The notes below the pieces were generated by a model. It worked only from the letters and a program-made list of their open reading frames with translations. It had not been told where the DNA came from and did not search any database. The position numbers were made by a program, and so were the translations under genes. Shown in pieces: positions 23,076-24,665 of a stretch of DNA of 24,665 bases (positions are counted from its first letter, which is position 1; every line of letters begins with the position of its first letter). Origin of the DNA: an uncultured bacterium (lineage in GTDB: Bacteria; Bacillota; Negativicutes; Acidaminococcales; Acidaminococcaceae); NCBI GenBank assembly GCA_905215645.1, contig CAJMQS010000032.1, positions 1 through 24,665 of the forward strand. Direction: 5' to 3'.

Positions 23076-23342
23076 AAGAGAAGGAGTAAGCTCCGGAATC
23101 CCTTCAGAGAGCGCCCGGCTGGTGTGAGGGTGCAGGGAAGAAGAAGCTGAACTGGTCTCAGAGCAGCTGCCTGAAAGCCTGGTCCCAGGAAGTAGGGCAC
23201 GCCGGAAACCTGACCGTTAGCAGACAGGAGGATATCGGCCCTAGGCCCGTATCTGTACAAGAGCATGCAGCTTCGGATGCATGAACAAGAGTGGTACCGC
23301 GAAATTTCCTTTCGTCTCTTAGGAGACGGAGGGATTTTTTTT
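23076..23342 (+). promoter_or_regulatory. T-box leader, probably tRNA-Leu responsive
   Basis: Stem I elements: AGTA S-turn region (23085 on), AGAGAG (23106-23111) and the distal-loop motif GGCTGGTGTGA (23117-23127) closed by CGCCC/GGGTG. The 3' side of stem I reads GAA-CTG-G (GAA at 23149-23151), giving a candidate specifier CUG (23152-23154), Leu, followed by a purine. The T-box proper is AAGAGTGGTACCGCG (23287-23301). Its TGGT (23292-23295) pairs with tRNA ending ACCA, that is discriminator A73, as in tRNA-Leu. A terminator follows. Uncharged tRNA should favour antitermination and switch on the carrier gene. The leader class is secure; the specifier register is less so. Confidence 0.88.
23307..23342 (+). 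terminator. Regulated terminator of the T-box leader
   Basis: A 12-bp stem, TCCTTTCGTCTC with GAGACGGAGGGA (two G-U pairs), has loop TTAG and is followed by eight T residues. It is mutually exclusive with the antiterminator formed by the T-box sequence. Confidence 0.88.
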
Positions 23343-23368
23343 ATGATTACAATTCAGGAGGGGTAAGA

Positions 23369-24601
23369 ATGGTTCAAGTTGGATCACTGGCATTATTGTT
23401 CTTTGTTATTTTCTTAGGGATGATCACCAAGAAAAATGTGGGGATCATCGGGTTCCTGGCGGCGTATGTCTACGGGACTTTTGTCACCGGGATGAAAGCC
23501 AAGGAGATTTACGCAGGCGGGTTCCCTACCACGGTGTTTTTTCTGATCATGGCGTCCACCTTCTTGTTCGGCATCGCCAACCATAACGGGACGTCCACAG
23601 TCCTGGCCAAGAATGTCTCTTTTCTTTCCAGAGGGAACAACAAATTGATCCCCTGGATGTTCTTTGCCGCAGCCGCCATCCTGGCAGGGGTGGGGGGCTC
23701 CATGCTGATCTTGGTGGTGATCATGCCCATTGCCTATAGCACCTGCTTGAGCCGGGAGTTGGATGTGACCATGACTTCCATCATCGTGCTGGCTGGCGGG
23801 ATGATCGGCGGCCTTTCTCCCATTACTTTAAACGGGATCGTAGCCAACACCCTGGCTATCCAGAATGGGGTGGACAACTATATGCCCATCTGGGGAGCGT
23901 ATTCTCTTTCTATCTTTGCCATGGCTTTCATCGCCTATCTGGTGTTCCAGGGCTGGAAGGTACCCAATACGGAACCGGACAAGGATTTCACTCCCTTTAA
24001 CCGGGCCCAGATTGTAACGGTGATTTCTATTATCCTGGTGTGCGTGGCTACCATTTTCTTCAAACAGAATATCGGCCTGCTCTGCCTGGCTTTTGCTGCC
24101 GTCCTGATCCTGCTGGGGTATTGTGATCAGAAAGTGGCCATCGCCGCCATTCCCTGGGGGACGTTGATCCTGATCACCGGAATGAGCATGCTGCTCCATG
24201 TGGTGGATAAATCCGGCGGAATCACCTACTTGACTTCCATGCTGTCAAAAGTCATCACGCCGGCTACGGCTCAACCCATCATGATCCTTCTGGGAGGCCT
24301 GATGGGGGCAGTAGCCAGCGGTACCGGCGTGGTGATGCCCACCTTGATCCCTCTGGCGGCGAAACTGGCGGCTTCCAATCCGGCCCTGGACGCCACGGCT
24401 TTGATGCTGGGGGTCATCGTAGGGACCAACGGAGTGGTGCTGAGTCCCTTTTCTACGGTGGGGGCCCTGGCCTGCGGCTGTGCACCGGAAGGGGTGGATG
24501 TGAACAAGCTCTACAAGAACCTGCTCCTTACTGCCATCCTCTTCAGCCTCTCCGCTTTTGCGGTGTCCTATCTGGGAATCTATAATATGTTGTTTTTGTA
24601 A
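23369..24601 (+). CDS. MatC-type dicarboxylate carrier / SLC13-like permease
   Basis: A 410-residue inner-membrane protein with about 12 hydrophobic segments. The N-terminus resembles the MatC_N domain (LGMITKKNVGIIGFLAAYVYG, GFPTTVFFLIMASTFLFGIA), and the second half shows the ion-transporter-superfamily pattern GGLMGAVASGTGVVMPTLIPLA. Start ATG 23369 follows AGGAGGGG by 5 nt; an in-frame GTG at 23291 lies inside the T-box and is not credible. The family imports dicarboxylates such as malonate. Control by a Leu-type T-box suggests instead a leucine-pathway acid or branched-chain compound as substrate (inference). It is the only gene between the leader and the next terminator. Confidence 0.85.
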   Translation: MVQVGSLALLFFVIFLGMITKKNVGIIGFLAAYVYGTFVTGMKAKEIYAGGFPTTVFFLIMASTFLFGIANHNGTSTVLAKNVSFLSRGNNKLIPWMFFAAAAILAGVGGSMLILVVIMPIAYSTCLSRELDVTMTSIIVLAGGMIGGLSPITLNGIVANTLAIQNGVDNYMPIWGAYSLSIFAMAFIAYLVFQGWKVPNTEPDKDFTPFNRAQIVTVISIILVCVATIFFKQNIGLLCLAFAAVLILLGYCDQKVAIAAIPWGTLILITGMSMLLHVVDKSGGITYLTSMLSKVITPATAQPIMILLGGLMGAVASGTGVVMPTLIPLAAKLAASNPALDATALMLGVIVGTNGVVLSPFSTVGALACGCAPEGVDVNKLYKNLLLTAILFSLSAFAVSYLGIYNMLFL

Positions 24602-24604
24602 ATA

Positions 24605-24641
24605 AAAAGGGGGGGTGTTGCACGTTGCGTGCAACACCCCC
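24605..24641 (-). terminator. Strong hairpin downstream of the MatC gene, oriented for the minus strand
   Basis: GGGGGTGTTGCACG-TTG-CGTGCAACACCCCC is a perfect 14-bp stem. The T-run appears only when read on the minus strand (AAAAAGG precedes it on plus), so it may end a minus-strand gene lying beyond the window. It could also stop the MatC transcript inefficiently. Confidence 0.65.
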
Positions 24642-24650
24642 AAGCTGTAG

Positions 24651-24665
24651 AGCCGCATAGCGGCT
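24651..24665. other. Short hairpin at window edge
   Basis: AGCCGC-ata-GCGGCT is a perfect 6-bp stem running to the last base. Its context lies outside the window. Confidence 0.4.

Noticed and set aside
23152..23156. Trp (UGG) reading of the T-box specifier
   Set aside because: It would need G73, matched by TGGC in the T-box; the sequence has TGGT. It is also followed by U, not a purine.

Overview
The window looks like a chromosome segment of an anaerobic, diderm Firmicute of the Negativicutes type, with an Acidaminococcus-like organism the best guess. This is inference from gene content: amino-acid and organic-acid transporters (GltS, a MatC-type carrier, CstA), a T-box leader, a pcrA-ligA pair, and paired Rpn-family nuclease genes set in GC-rich repeats. 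No rRNA, tRNA or CRISPR array was seen.

Base composition splits the window. Positions 1 to about 6,950 are clearly AT-rich and look acquired. They hold the 3' part of an FrhB-like protein typical of surface polysaccharide loci, an Abi_C/HEPN abortive-infection protein, a GntR regulator with an M29/NicX-like metalloenzyme and a GltS-type glutamate carrier, and a lone KAP-family P-loop NTPase. The Abi_C and KAP genes each have their own promoter overlapping an inverted repeat. The gntR promoter and the following enzyme promoter share an ATTCTATAGAA palindrome, which suggests local autoregulation.

Positions 6,944 to 12,200 are a mobile-element-rich junction. It opens with two sets of short tandem repeats resembling IS21-type transposon ends (four 24-bp units, then three 23/24-bp units). 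After these come five copies (A to E) of a roughly 210-245 bp, nearly self-complementary repeat. Between the copies lie an orphan YgiT-type zinc-finger gene, rpn1, rfbB with an altered C-terminus, and rpn2. Each rpn gene is bracketed by two copies (B-rpn1-C and D-rpn2-E). The two share about 111 bp upstream and their last roughly 45 codons, although their nuclease domains differ. Both carry a plausible internal start before the C-terminal tail; the one in rpn2 has a perfect AAGGAGG at 8 nt. This fits the gene-within-gene toxin/antitoxin arrangement known for E. coli Rpn proteins.

Positions 12,198 to 24,665 are GC-rich and mostly housekeeping: an NCS2 purine permease (-), pcrA-ligA (+), a tightly overlapping EamA exporter-lysR-DUF6282 hydrolase operon, cstA (-), and a MatC/SLC13-type carrier under a T-box leader. 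The T-box appears to read Leu: its candidate specifier is CUG, and its UGGU sequence calls for a tRNA with A73. Strong intrinsic terminators separate most of these units.
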